A stretch of 64,000 nucleotides of DNA, from NCBI GenBank assembly GCA_963920525.1, contig OY986439.1, positions 212,543,500-212,607,499 of the forward strand, given 5' to 3'. The first letter of the stretch is position 1, and the number at the start of each line of letters is the position of its first letter. The notes under the pieces are model-generated. The model was not told the DNA's origin and did no database searches. It saw only the letters and a list, made by a program, of their open reading frames with translations. The stretch is from Dichetophora obliterata. Taxonomy: Eukaryota; Arthropoda; Insecta; Diptera; Sciomyzidae. The translations under genes were made by a program, and so were the position numbers. Positions 12,252-23,788 of this stretch are shown one piece after another.

Positions 12252-13948
12252 AATAAAATGAAAATGTCCAATACTTCCAAGTTTTTTTTTTCGAATTTCA
12301 TTTTCTAAAAGCGAGAGGATTCGTTTCCAAGTAAAATTAAAATGAAAAAATTAGCGCTCTTTTTAATTGCAAAAAAACTTTTTCCCTTTATTTGCTATAT
12401 TTTACGATTTTCGATTTTCGATTTTCTTGCTTGCTTTCTTGCTTGCACATCCCAACACTTGCCCCAAAACTTACCCCAAAATAAAACGTTCAATTCTGAA
12501 TTTTGGATATATGATAGCTAATGGCAAACTGATAATTTTAGTTCTTAATCCCAAAATGCTATCTATTGTCCTTCATAAAAAACTTTTTTTTTCTGAACTG
12601 AGTATTTTACTTCAAGACCATTTTACTTCAAGACCATTTTACGGTATAAAGGACGATAGATATCAGTTTTGGGAGCAAAGACTAAAATCATCAATTTGCC
12701 ATCAGCTATCATATATCTCAAATCAAGGATGGAATCATTTGTTTTGGGACAAGTTTTAGGGTGTAAAATTCTTACTTTCATGCAAAAATCACGATTTTTT
12801 GCACTTCAGCCCAAATATAGGTACTAAGGACGATAAAGCGGGACTTCAACATAACGCAGTGCGATTAAACAAATTGAAATAAATTTTTGCACATAAATGT
12901 AGACTGGAACCTTTTCATCTTCTATAGTTTTTTTCGTTTTAAAAAGATAATTTTTTTCTGAACTGATTATTTTAACTTCAAGACAATTTTACGATATCAA
13001 GGAGGATAGATAGTAATTTTGGGATTAAGGACTGAAATCATCAATTTGTAATAAGCTATTATATATCTAAAATTCAGGATGAAATCATTTGTTTTGGGGC
13101 AAGTTTTGGAGTGTGCAATTCTTATTTTCATACAAAAATCACGATTTTTTGCACTTTAGCTCAAATTTAGTTTCCGAGGACGATAGAGCGGGACCTGAGC
13201 ATAGTGCCATCTGATAAAACATATTAAAATATATTATTGAACAAAAATGTAGAATGGATCTTTTTCAGTTTCTATAAGTTTTTTCGTTTATAACAAAAAA
13301 TATTTTTTTTTGAACTGAGTATTTTATTTCAAGACTATTTTACGGAAAAGGGACGATAGATGTTAATTTTTATATTAGGCACTTAAATCATTCGTTTGTC
13401 ATCAACATTTACATATCCAAAATTCAGTATGGAACGGTTTGTATTGGGGCAAGTTTTGGAGTGTGGAGTTCTTACTTTCATACAAAAATCACGATTTACT
13501 TCAAGACCATTTTACGGTTAAAGGACGATAGATGCCAATTTTTATATTAGACACTAAAATCATTCGCTTGTCATCAACATTTACATATCCAAAACTCAGT
13601 ATGGAACGGTTTTTTTTTGGGGCAAGTTTCAATACAAATATCACGATTTTTTTGCACTTCAGCCAAAATTTAGGTACCAAGGACGATAGAGCGCGACTTG
13701 AGGCTTGAGATAATTGTCCCGTTGCGTGAGTACCACAAAAACACACACGCGCTTGTACAATAGAAAGTAAGCAAGAAAATCGAATATCGTAAAATATAGA
13801 AAATAAAAGGAAAAAGTTTTTTTGCAATAAAAAAGTGCTAACTTTTGGTTTTTAATTTTACTTGAAAACACATCCTCTCGCTATTAGAAAATTCGAAAAT
13901 TAGAAAATTCGAACCAAACTTGGAGGTAATGGACATTTTCATTTGTTA
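12252..13948. mobile_element. Foldback-like element with ~190-bp TIRs and internal tandem repeats
   Basis: The left arm (about 12252-12450) starts ATGAAAATGTCCAATACTTCC and contains GCAAAAAAACTTTTTCCCTT and TATTTTACGATTTTCGATTTTC; the right arm (about 13740-13948) is its diverged inverse, ending GGAGGTAATGGACATTTTCA. Between the arms are two full units and one shortened unit of a ~360-bp tandem repeat, marked by GAACTGAGTATTTTACTTCAAG at about 12596, 12960 and 13312, with a fourth truncated start near 13498. No transposase frame is present. Long TIRs with internal tandem repeats are the layout of foldback-type elements; the superfamily is inference. Confidence 0.7.
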
Positions 13949-14811
13949 AATAAAGTGTGTTATTTTTCTTTAATTCTTCGAGGTCTTTAAAATTATTAAC
14001 CCTTGTACAAAGAATAGCTTAAAAGTTTGAATGTTTTTAACCATATGTAATTAAATGCTGAATGGCTCTTTGGCTTAGTGCATTATAATTCATTAAATTT
14101 TTTATGTCAACATTACCTTTATTTTATGGCTCATCTAAAAATTTGTCTCTTTTAATTAATTCGCTTGAATGGTCTAGCTTTAAAAAGCCTTTGCTTAGAA
14201 AAATATTACATATTGTTTTTTATGACAGCTATAAAAGTAAAAGCTAGTTAAATTTTACAGCACATTATACAATAATACATTCATTTCAAGGGAAATCGTT
14301 TTAAAATCTTATTGAAATAACCCTAAAAAAGGGTGTACAAAGAGCTATTGTTTAATTAAATTTTATGCGGTAGATTAATTTGTTGGATTTACTAAAAGAC
14401 TATCAATATGTTTTTTCTTTAAACTTAGAGAAAATATAAACACATAACAAATTATAAATTTGTCCTTCATATTTGTTAGTTGAGAGCTAGTTTGTTCTGA
14501 TGAGGTGATTTTACAAAAATCTTCATTGATTTAATTATTACATATTTACTATTAAATAAATTGTTTTTAGCTTTTGCTTGAAGAAATGCTATATATAATT
14601 CAGTAAGCAGTTATTAAAAATACCAATGAAAAACCTTGGTACTCTAGGAACTCGCATAAATACTTTTTGCATTGACTCTCAAGAAAGTTTCCTACTTTCT
14701 TGGAAGTTTCAGTAGATATTCTATTATAAATGATCTAGTTTTAAAGTTATTTTTAAAGTTTTCTGGTTGTTTGTTTGTTTGTGCCATCAAATTCTATTAA
14801 TTGTATTATTC
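13949..14811. other. Non-coding stretch
   Basis: No gene, RNA or bounded element recognised; AT-rich. Confidence 0.4.
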
Positions 14812-15055
14812 ATTTGTTCAAGTTGTTGGGCTCAAGGTCTTATTTATACATAAATAATTAAAAACTTTTAATGTTGTTTTGAAAAAAATTGTATGTTTTC
14901 TAACGTATACATGTTTACTCCAAAAGTTTTCCCTGAGGATGAGTTCCGATGGAAGTCGAAATATTGGAAAAACAATAAATTAATAAAAAAAACATTAAAA
15001 GTTTTTAAATATTTATGTATAAATAAGACCTTGAGCCCGACGACTTGAACAAATA
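14812..15055. mobile_element. Hairpin MITE with ~70-bp inverted repeats
   Basis: The left arm starts CATTTGTTCAAGTTGTTGGG and includes CTCAAGGTCTTATTTATAC; the right arm (14985-15055) is its inverse with few mismatches. The loop (about 100 bp) carries CCCTGAGGATGAGTTCCGATG and GGAAGTCGAAATATTGG. Flanks TATTATT and TATTATA could be a target duplication but are weak. Confidence 0.7.
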
Positions 15056-15674
15056 AATATTATACTGAGGTCGCCAAACTAACTCAAATTGTATTATTCT
15101 TATGAATTTTCCGTTTTGTCAAGTTTTGCACTAAAATTATATCATTTCATGGTTTTTTATCGTATTTTAAACGTTATTTCCTTACAAACATTTATTTGCG
15201 TACACATTTAGTGCAATACATATTCTCATTAAAAAATATTTACTAAAAAATTAAACTTAATATAAAACTCGTAAATGGAGGAGACATTCAGTTCGAAAAG
15301 TTATGAAACGAATGCTTGGTTTTCACTGTGTCATTTTCAGTGGTCAGTTGTTGTCAATTAAATTGAAAACAACAATATGTAGATATTTTTTCTAACTTTG
15401 GAAATCTTGGAAAATTCAAAACAATTAAATTATTAAATAGAGCTATGCAGAAAATGTTCTTGAGTTTTATTCAGGTGATATTTCTGGTGATAAACTTTTG
15501 TGTTGTCATAAAAATGACATAGTGAAAACCAAGCATAATTGTTGAAAAAAACAATACAAAAATTGTGTACTTTTCCTTACATTTGCTTAGACATTGTATA
15601 AAAAAAAAACAGTATGATAGAATGATAGTCTATACTTGAATTGTGGAAATTATTTTGGCAATGAAACAGTGTTC
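15056..15674. other. Non-coding stretch
   Basis: Nothing recognised beyond AT-rich sequence. Confidence 0.4.
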
Positions 15675-15903
15675 TTAACCTTCGTATACTCGCGCGTTGC
15701 TCTGTCAGACCGACGATTTACGTTTGCCTTTCTGTAAAACTTTTGTTTGGTATGTTTTCACACAGTCTCATCAAACAGTAAACTGCATATTAACATGAAG
15801 TTTTACTAAAAGCATACTAAAATGGCCTGATAATTTTCAGTGGCATGGACGACCGTGAGCGTGAATATGTGTATACTATTTGGCACGAGTATACGAAGGT
15901 TAA
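15675..15903. mobile_element. TTAA MITE with perfect 18-bp ends
   Basis: 229 bp bounded by TTAACCTTCGTATACTCG on the left and its exact inverse CGAGTATACGAAGGTTAA on the right, including the TTAA on both sides. The interior is moderately GC-rich near the left end and has no coding frame. TTAA duplication points to a piggyBac-like source. Confidence 0.85.
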
Positions 15904-15964
15904 AAGAGAATACGCGAAAATCGTTGAAAATATTGCTGTATTAAAATGCAAACTTAATGATGAT

Positions 15965-17826
15965 CAGGGCTAGGATTTCGATGACATTTCATATTTGTTC
16001 TGCTGCTTCTAAGGGCGCGTTTATAGTGCCAGCTGGTTGCTGGGCCGGACCGATCTAGAAACGCGTCCTGCTAAAAGCAGCTGGAAGTGCGTATAGTTTG
16101 CGCTTGTCGTTGGTGACTTGTTTCAGCTGGTTTTTGACTATTTTGGGTTTGTTTGTATATATTAGTTTTTTTTTGTTTATTTTTGCAACCGAAGCATCGA
16201 AAAAGCCACATGATTTCTTTAGATAAAAAAAAAGATAGTAGATAGAACGCACATTAAAAAAACGTACATCAGCTGCTGGCCCAAGATTTTTTGATGCTAC
16301 GACTCAGCTAAAACGCACTTCAAGCCGCATGAAGCCTCTTGATCATTCAACTGGTTAAATTTTTTTGAACTTTTTTCTTAAGGTTTTGTTTTTGTTGTAT
16401 TATTTTCGATTTTGCAACAAAGCAAAAAAAAACTAATCTTAACAAAGTTGTTATCTTGTTGCTGCTATTTTTGCTTGTTTACTTTTGTGCACAAAATCAA
16501 ATGAAAAGGAAGAGCGCACATAAGAAAATTTTATAATCTTCGATTCTCTGTTTTAGATGAAACGCACTTGCAGCCGCTAGTCGACGAATTGCTTCACCGG
16601 CTGGTTATGCTTTTTTCACTATTTCTCTTTTTGTTGTCTGTGTGCAACAGTTGATAGAAATTTATCTTCGTTGCTTCTTTATAATGCTGTTTCTGTGCGT
16701 ATTTTTTGCGGACAAAAAAATACAGCATAACAACTGAGCGCAATTTCGTGTTCTTGTGTGCTTATTGCTTTTCTTGTTGGTCTTCTTTGTTCCTATCATG
16801 TGTTTTTGTTTTCTTGAACGAATGAATTCAAGGAAATACAGAATCGATCGCGACGCTGGCAGTCAAGTGTGCTCACGGTTGCAAATTGTTTCCCTTGTTT
16901 CTTTTTCCATTTCATGTTACTTAACGAAAGTAATAAGCAAGAAACGTGTAAAATGAATCAAAACACATGCAAACCGTGCGAACGACCGAGAAAGCAACAT
17001 TCGGGAAGATGGAAACCAGCGCACAAGTCACTTGAAGTCGGCTGGCTCGGCTGGCTCTATACGCACTTTGAGCTTGTTTCATATGATTGTATGTGCAGCG
17101 TTTTCCAGCTTTCCTGCTCGGTTCGGTTTGGTCCGGCAACCAGCTGGCACTATAAACGCACCCTAAGACATTTCCTGCTTATTTAAAACGTTCATTTATG
17201 TTTCCAAAATTCCAAATATGAAAAGTTTTTAGGACATTTTTTCGTCATTTTTCATCGTTTTTAGTTTTCAGGTCATTTTTACTAGATTTAGGGCATTTTT
17301 TGGTAATTTTTAGAGATTTTTCAGTTATTTTATTGTAATTTTTAGACATTTTTAATTTTTATAGCATTTTTCGAGTTTTAAGGTCATTTTAGCAAAATTT
17401 TATTACAATTTTTTCGTTTTTTTTTCGTACTAAAAAATGTCAAAGTGCAAATTTTTAAACATATTCCTTTAACAGTAGAGTCCCTTCAATCGAAAACATT
17501 ACCTCTCGACAAAGGAGTGGGCTTTGTTTATAGACTTCAATGAAAAAAAAAGCTCTGCTTGTGGTTAAACTGACGAAAGAATATGTAGAAAAATGAAACA
17601 AGTGTTGGATAAAAACTCGGGATATGCTAGTATAAAAAAAAAATTTTGATTTAGTAATGTTTTATTTTTAAGGCAAAATTTTTTGTTTATTTTTAATGCA
17701 ACTGTTTGCATTTCTTAGGTAATTTTTAGGCCAGTGCTTAGGTCATTTTCTGCAGTTTTTAGGTCATTTTTGTCATTTTTTAGGTAATTTCTTGCAGTTT
17801 TTTAGGTCATCAAAGTTCGAGCACTG
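15965..17826 (+). mobile_element. hAT-type MITE, split by a Harbinger element
   Basis: The left end CAGGGCTAGGATTTCGATGA and right end, read inversely, CAGTGCTCGAACTTTGATGA agree at most of the first 20 positions and have the hAT CAGNG start. The flanking octamers ATGATGAT and ATAATAAT match at 6 of 8. Removing the inserted 16013-17163 leaves about 708 bp, close to the 699-bp relative at 53160-53858. The body is a degenerate array of TTTTTAGGTCATTTT-like words. No transposase. Confidence 0.7.
16013..17163. mobile_element. Non-autonomous PIF/Harbinger-type element, 1151 bp
   Basis: Termini GGGCGCGTTTATAGTGCCAG and CTGGCACTATAAACGCACCC are inverse over about 35 bp with few mismatches, flanked by a 3-bp TAA duplication (16010-16012 and 17164-17166). 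The empty site survives in the related element near 53795-53820, which reads GCTTCTAAGACATTTCC on the inverse strand. TWA duplication plus GGG ends is the PIF/Harbinger signature. Internal echoes of the terminus (AAACGCACTTCAAGCCGC, AAACGCACTTGCAGCCGC) occur at about 16311 and 16560. No transposase or Myb-like frame is visible. Confidence 0.85.
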
Positions 17827-19446
17827 ATAATAATCATAAAGTTCTAACTCCATCATTTTCTGGTCTTTAAAAAAATGGGATTTCTTACATTGAAAACTGC
17901 AGTAATTCAAACGTTCGTCTTGCAAAAATGAGCGGATGTGATATTATTACGCATGGAAGTGAACATTTGATGACTTAGCTTTTTTTTTTTTTTACAGACA
18001 GCTGCAGTGATTGAAAGAAGTCTCTCAGAGTCCACATTCACATGTGGCAGAGCTTAAACAAACTTTTCTAGTTTTGACAAAATAGTTTTTTTGCTCCAAA
18101 ACGGATTTTGCTCCAAAACTTTTTAATGCTCTGCTTTAAAAGGTTCTCTTTTTCTTCCTCTGAAAAATTGAACTCAAATTTTTTTCCACTCTTGCAAAAG
18201 AGAGCCAGCTACTATTTTACAAATATTTTTAAATGGCGATTAATTTTTGTTCCCTTTTTGCCCTTCAGGGCTGAAATATTAAAGGTAATTAATTTATGTG
18301 TGATTTTATTTAATAAACCAACACTGCCCCTAAGAAAATAAGGTTGCCAAACAAATTTAGCTGCAGATGAGCAGAGCCTACGCCTATTTTTTGCAGCAAA
18401 TATCTCTGCAACTAGGAAATTTTCCCTACATGTACCAACACTTGTTGAGATAAGAAAAATAATTGTATTGGAGATATTGTTGCAAATGCGCCTTATTTGC
18501 AGTAATGGTTAGTTTATATGTAAAAAAATGTCACCAGGTTTTTGGCGAACATTTTAGAAAATATAATAGATACAAAAAAAAATTAGAAATTTTGGAAGTA
18601 CTGACTTATGATATTTTGTGATTTTTTTATTCAATATATGTATATTTTTACTAACAAAAATTTAAGTAGTTTAGAAGTGAGGGCGGAACAGATGAACGTA
18701 CAAACATACATACACACATACATAACGGTGAAATTCGTATACAACTCCTTTTGCTTCGCCATAGTCGGCTGAAAAATGATATCATTTTAAGCACAGTGCA
18801 AAAGATCTACTCTTCAATCATTTTATAACTAAAAATGAGAAGTTCTGTTTAATTGTGATCACTCAAGAGCTCTTTTATAAAGAGAATAGTAGTAATAAAC
18901 GATGTAGTTTACTAAAAAGTATCTCAAAATCTATTTTTCAGCTTTATAACCTTAAACATCTCAAAACACTGACGTGGTGGATCAATTTTAATTTCATATT
19001 TGAATTCTGCGCCGAAAAGTACATCGAAATTGCAGAAGCCCAGTTGCCCAAAAGTGGAACCTTGTTACCTGTGCTTCTAAGTATTAGATATAAATATATG
19101 ATATTCTTGAGGTTCAACTGCTCTGAAATATATTTCAAAGCTTTTTGTTGATATATCAGTACTCTATTCAAAAAAAAAAAAAAATTATCCTTGATCGATT
19201 TATTTTAATTACTTCATTTCCTTTCAGCTTAATGATTGTTTTTTCTTTAAAATAATTTTTCGCTTACCAGTTTTCGCTTGTAACAAATCAAAAATACATA
19301 AAAATTCGATTTCCTTTGCATAAGTTATAAGAATTTATTACACAGCTGCTAAATGATAACCAATTCGAACAAAATTCAAATTATGCTAAGATTTGGCGCC
19401 AAAGACAAACACGCACACATGTAGATGATTTCATGCTTACATCTAA

Positions 19447-19456
<10 letters not shown>
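17827..19456. other. Non-coding stretch
   Basis: No supported gene. The overlapping frames at 18855-19171 on both strands have no recognisable product; 18700-18780 holds a fly-repeat-like ACATACATACACACATACAT run. Confidence 0.45.

Positions 19457-19479
<23 letters not shown>
19457..19479. repeat. (AC)n microsatellite
   Basis: Uninterrupted AC dinucleotide run of about 23 bp; a short (GTTT)n run follows at 19600-19632. Confidence 0.9.
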
Positions 19480-20728
19480 TGCTGTATAAAACACACCCCA
19501 GCAAGTCTTGAGTGCTAAAATAATACAAAAAGTAATGTGCAACAACAAAAACAAAGAAAGCATTATAATAGCTCTATGTTTGTAGAGTGAAGTGTTGAAG
19601 TTTGTTTGTCTTTATGTTTGTTTGTTTGTTTCTCTGTGTGCTATACGTTACATATAGCACCTATAGGTTTCCCCTCTTTGTAGCTGTGTGCGTCATAATC
19701 GCTTGTGCACACAAACAACCAAACAAAGCATACAAACGAACGTGGGTGCGTATTAAAAATGCATTTCTAAGCTGAAGTTGGCAGCTCTGCTAGCTAGTAA
19801 TTTCAATGTGGCTTAAAGCAACAGCAAAGACAACAGCTATAACAACACAATTGAGTGGTGTTTTTATTGCTGATTTGCAACCGGAGCTTGTTATTAGCAG
19901 CATTGCTGGAATTTTTAAATTTATGTTTTATGTTAAAACTAGTTTATTTCGAGTGTCATCAAAGACTTGGTCACCAAAACTAAGTGAACAATAAATAATA
20001 TTTACTGCTTTACTCTTGCCATTGCATAACGAGCTACAGCTAGTAGCTACTGAATTATTGGTATAAAAGCAAGCAACATGGATATGCAGCAACAACCCAC
20101 TGAACCATAAGTGAAGGTTCAGCGAGAAGTGAGAGATTTTCGAATGTTTTCGGGTTGGTATATACTAGGGAGTCTAATACCGGAAGCTTTTCTCGATCCC
20201 GGAATTATTGGAATTGAAAATCTCAATCCGGGGATCCCGGGATTAGTTCAGAATTGAGCACTTTAAGAAGTAAATAATTCAAAACGTTTTTAATACAATT
20301 TTTTATTATTTCTTACTTGAAACTAAAAAAATGTAAATTAATTCATACATAAAGCAACAAAAACAAAGCTCATTAGGGGTTATCACAATTGCGTTGTTCT
20401 CAGTTTGGTTTTAAACCGAGTGGTTTTTATATTTTTTGTTGTCTTACATGAAGTCTCTAAAAACTAAAAGTGTGGTAATTTGAAGTGGTCCAATGATATG
20501 TTTAACGAACGTGATTTTTCAAGTAGCATAAACAACTGATCGGTTGCCAGTAATTTTCTGATTGCAAAAATGGAAGAGGCTCAAAAAGCAAGTTAAACTC
20601 TTTTATGCCATCTATAGTAATAAAACTCATTTTCTGTTAGTTTGTTTGTTTGGCCTTTATAAAAATCTAAACGGCTCAACGGATTTCGCTCAAACTAGGT
20701 ATACATTTCAAGTGTATATATATATATA
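19480..20728. other. Non-coding stretch, possible regulatory DNA
   Basis: Less AT-rich than its surroundings at 19700-20130, with a TATAAAAG at 20061-20068 that could be a core promoter but has no gene visible downstream. A palindromic GC-rich patch GGGGATCCCGGGATT lies near 20226. 20640-20720 (TTGTTTGTTTGGCC .. GGATTTCGCTC) looks like the end of a dispersed insect repeat that continues past the Tc1 insertion at 22392. Confidence 0.35.
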
Positions 20729-22389
20729 TACACCTGATCAAATTAATAGATACACCTTGAAGATTTCACGTTTATTCACCATAAATTCACATTTAAGTAA
20801 GTTTTTGTATACAGCGGTTATTTCAATTTAAAAAATTAAAACTAGTAACGCCTTTGATCGAAGAATTTAGAGTGTGCATCCCTGGTTTTTTTTATCTTCT
20901 TAAGCCTTTGTGTAAAGTGCGAAAATTTGCTTGATCAAAATAATAGATACAACAAAAGTATAATTGGTTTTTTGAGCTGGTATTACAAATTTTGTTAAAC
21001 TTTTTTAAGGAAACGGTAAGTGTTCTCAATAAAGAATTTAAATTTTATAAAATATCGAAAAACATTTAATGTAGATGGGTCGAAATAAGCATTGCACCGC
21101 TGAAGAGAAGATCTTGGCATCGAATCTCAGAAAAGTTGGAAAATCTCTGCGAGACATTGGCAGATTATTAAATCGATCATTGCATTTCGTACAAAACATT
21201 TTTAAAAACAAGCCATCCAAAGAAACGCGTGGTAGACCGTTAAAAACAAGCCTGGCAGATGATCGCCACATAGTAATGCTCTTAAAAAAGGACCCATTCA
21301 AGTCTTCAAAAAATATTGCAGCCAAAATGGGCAACATAATAAGCGCTCCAACGGTAAGACGCCGTCTACAACAAGCAAAACTGCCAGGACGAATTGCTAG
21401 AAAGGTACCTTTGCTGCGAAAAAAAATGTGGGCATGAGGTTAAATTTTGCAAAAGATCACGCCAGCTGGGTAGGACCCGACGGCAAGAAGAAGTGGCAAA
21501 ATTCCTAATGCTATGGAAAATATACTATGGAGTGATGAAACCAAAATTAATTTGTTTGGAAATGATGCACAAAGGAATGTAAGACGACCTAAAGGCAAGG
21601 AATTTCACATCCGTTTTACTAAGAAAACTGTTAAACATGGTGGCGGAAATATTATGGTGTGGGGATGCTTTTCCTGGCATGGTGTAGGTCCAATTTACCA
21701 AACGTCGCATAAAATGACAGCAGCAGAATATAAGAGCATCTTGGAAGACGTTATGCTTATGCCGAGGAGAACATGCCTCTTCGTTGGGTCTTCCAGGATG
21801 ATAACGACCCAAAGCACACCTCAAAGCTGGTAAAAAAGTTCATTGCGGATAGCAAAATAAATGTGCTCACCTGGCCAAGTCAGTCCCCGGATCTAATTCC
21901 GATTGAAAACTTATGGAGTGACTTAAAGAAAAAATTGGCAGCAAAAACTTTCGCTAATAAGAAGCAACTGTGGGAATTTGCCCAAAAAACTTAGTACAAA
22001 ACTCCAATAAAGACCATACAGGACTTTATTAACAGCATGCTCAATAGAATGGCAAAAACAATTCAAAACAGAGGTGGATACACAGGATATTAATTAAATA
22101 ATGAAATTATTATAAAAAAAGTATAACTTCTGTAAGTTTTTTTTTAAGTTTTATACAGCGTCGTAAAGTGTATCTATTATTTTGAGCAGTAAAAATTTAG
22201 GCAAAAGTTTTGTAATTGTTCTTATATCTACTCATTTAAACATTGCCATTGAAATTCTTTGTTTTTTGATTTACCTCCTATAATAGAATAAATGTGTTTG
22301 TAAGTTTTTTTAATTACTTCAATAAAAACTTATTTCTGTTTTGTTTCATAAAAAACTCTTAAGTGTATCTATTAATTTGATCAGGTGTG
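20729..22389 (+). mobile_element. Tc1-like transposon, defective, with IR/DR ends
   Basis: Terminal inverted repeats of about 27 bp, beginning TACACCTGATCAAATTAAT on the left with its inverse ending GATCAGGTGTG on the right, are flanked by TA. Each end has a second, inner copy: TTGATCAAAATAATAGATAC near 20931 and GTATCTATTATTTTGAGCAG near 22162, so it has the two-repeats-per-end layout known from the Sleeping Beauty and Minos groups. The interior codes a damaged DD34E transposase. It is inserted in a longer dispersed repeat (GGATTTCGCTC.. before, AACTGGCCATTTCAGCCC after). Confidence 0.9.
21075..22093 (+). pseudogene. Tc1-family DD34E transposase, frameshifted
   Basis: The gene would encode the enzyme that cuts and pastes the surrounding Tc1 element. 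ATG at 21075 opens an N-terminal DNA-binding region with paired helix-turn-helix-like segments (KILASNLRKVGKSLRDIG; SAPTVRRRLQQAKLPGR) and a GRP hinge (GRPLKT). The catalytic core is readable in pieces: WSDETKINLF with the first Asp, then [11 protein letters not shown] with the second, then [15 protein letters not shown] with the Glu; 34 residues separate the second Asp and the Glu, as in the Tc1 DD34E class. Frame breaks lie between 21410 and 21520 and between about 21755 and 21780. An in-frame TAG at 21992-21994 precedes the conserved C-terminal end at 22093. All three acidic residues are kept, so decay is recent but the gene is inactive. Confidence 0.92.
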
Positions 22390-22439
22390 TATTTTAACTG
22401 GCCATTTCAGCCCTTGGAAGGACTTTGACCTAGCTTCTA

Positions 22440-22722
22440 TTGATCAATTGTGTTGTGCGTGTTATTAAATGTTTGATCACAAATGACCGAGAGCTGGACC
22501 AACGTGTTTTATGCCGACTCCGAACGGCTTATGTTCTAAAGAAGCTTTACATGAAAGTTTTTACTCTCTGAAGTTTGCCATTGTCTGTAGAGAGCTGACG
22601 ACCGAACAGAAAAATTAATTCATCAATTGAAAAACTTTCTGTCTGAGCTGGAATTGAACCCGGGCTACCGCGGTTCTTTAGCTTAGGGGCCACGCACTCT
22701 ACCCACTAGGCTACGGTCGCCA
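22440..22722 (-). mobile_element. tRNA-derived SINE family 2
   Basis: Read on the minus strand it starts GCGACCGTAGCCTAGTGGG (box A-like) and has CGGGTTCAATTCC (box B) about 45 bases on. The body has CAGCTCTCTACAGACAATGG and ends in the TTCGGAGTCGGCATAAAACA motif common in insect SINE tails. It is unrelated in body to SINE family 1. Confidence 0.75.
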
Positions 22723-23788
22723 CTAACTTAAAATGTTTAATAGAATACTCTGTTTTTAAAGTGTATTCTAACTTAAAATGTTACATACTTAGTTTTTGCC
22801 ACGCCCCTCCGAAATTTTTCAACTAACGGTAATTTTGTTGTTATAATACTTTTTAGTTAGGAGTTTTTTTGTGTATTTAGTTTTAAAAAATTTCTGTTAT
22901 TTTGACAGCTAAAACACTCACATATATTCAAAATTGTATAATTTCTCAGTACAACGACTTTTTCATAAAACATCGTTACCTAAGAATGAGAAAAAAACGA
23001 CATGAAAATCAAAGTTTGGTCTTTTGATGCAAATATCTCCGCTGTCCATTAATATATTTCATTCAAAATTTTTTTGTTCAAAAGTTCAATAAAATCACTT
23101 TACAAAAATAGTTTGAACTGTACCGTTAAGTCAGTGTATACATGTTTTATGACAATGTCAAAAAAGGTCCAAAATATTAACTTTTTACTCAAAAAATGAT
23201 TCAAAACTTGTTTTTGTTGTAAAAATTAAATCAATTAAAAATTGCACATCTGGCTACCTTTCATATGACATAGCATTTATTTGCAAAAATTCTTCCAGCT
23301 GAGCGCAACAATTATTTTACTGTTTTTGTCATCAAAACAACAAGGGTTTGATTTTTTTCACGAAATTTATTTTTTCCAAAATGTTGTTTTTATATTTTTT
23401 AAAAAAATTTCAAGTCTCAAAAAAAAAATTTGTGTGAAAAAATTACCCCAATATCTCTTTCCAATCAAAAGTAATGGCCAAAAATCTATTTTTTCGTACC
23501 AGATATATTAAAATTCTCTATTCTTAATGTCTTCCTTATATTAGTACGTCTGTATTTTTGCCTCCCCACAACCCCCTCCCCTTTGCCTTTACATAATGCA
23601 AATAAGTTGTAGTCTTTACAACGTTTTTATTTTTACAAAATAGAATTTAAACTTCGCCTACCTTTCATACGAAGTGATGTTATTATAACAGCAAAGCTTT
23701 TAGAGAATTCAGAAAAAAGTATGTATTGTTTTTTTCTTTACGCATAAACGTAATCTGAGTTAAAAATTTCAATAGAAACTACAACCCA
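22723..23788. other. Non-coding stretch
   Basis: AT-rich with no supported gene. A C-rich patch (CCTCCCCACAACCCCCTCCCC) is at 23562-23582. Confidence 0.4.

Noticed and set aside
12367..13871. Open frames of 60-130 codons inside the long-TIR element
   Set aside because: They start from non-ATG or repeat-derived codons, cover tandem units and show no transposase motif.
18855..19171. Overlapping frames on both strands with protein-like stretches
   Set aside because: No splice sites, family or conservation evidence could be seen; neither frame is preferred.
22640..22722. Possible tRNA gene on the minus strand
   Set aside because: Followed by a conserved SINE body with the GTCGGCATAAAAC tail and lacking a proper acceptor stem.
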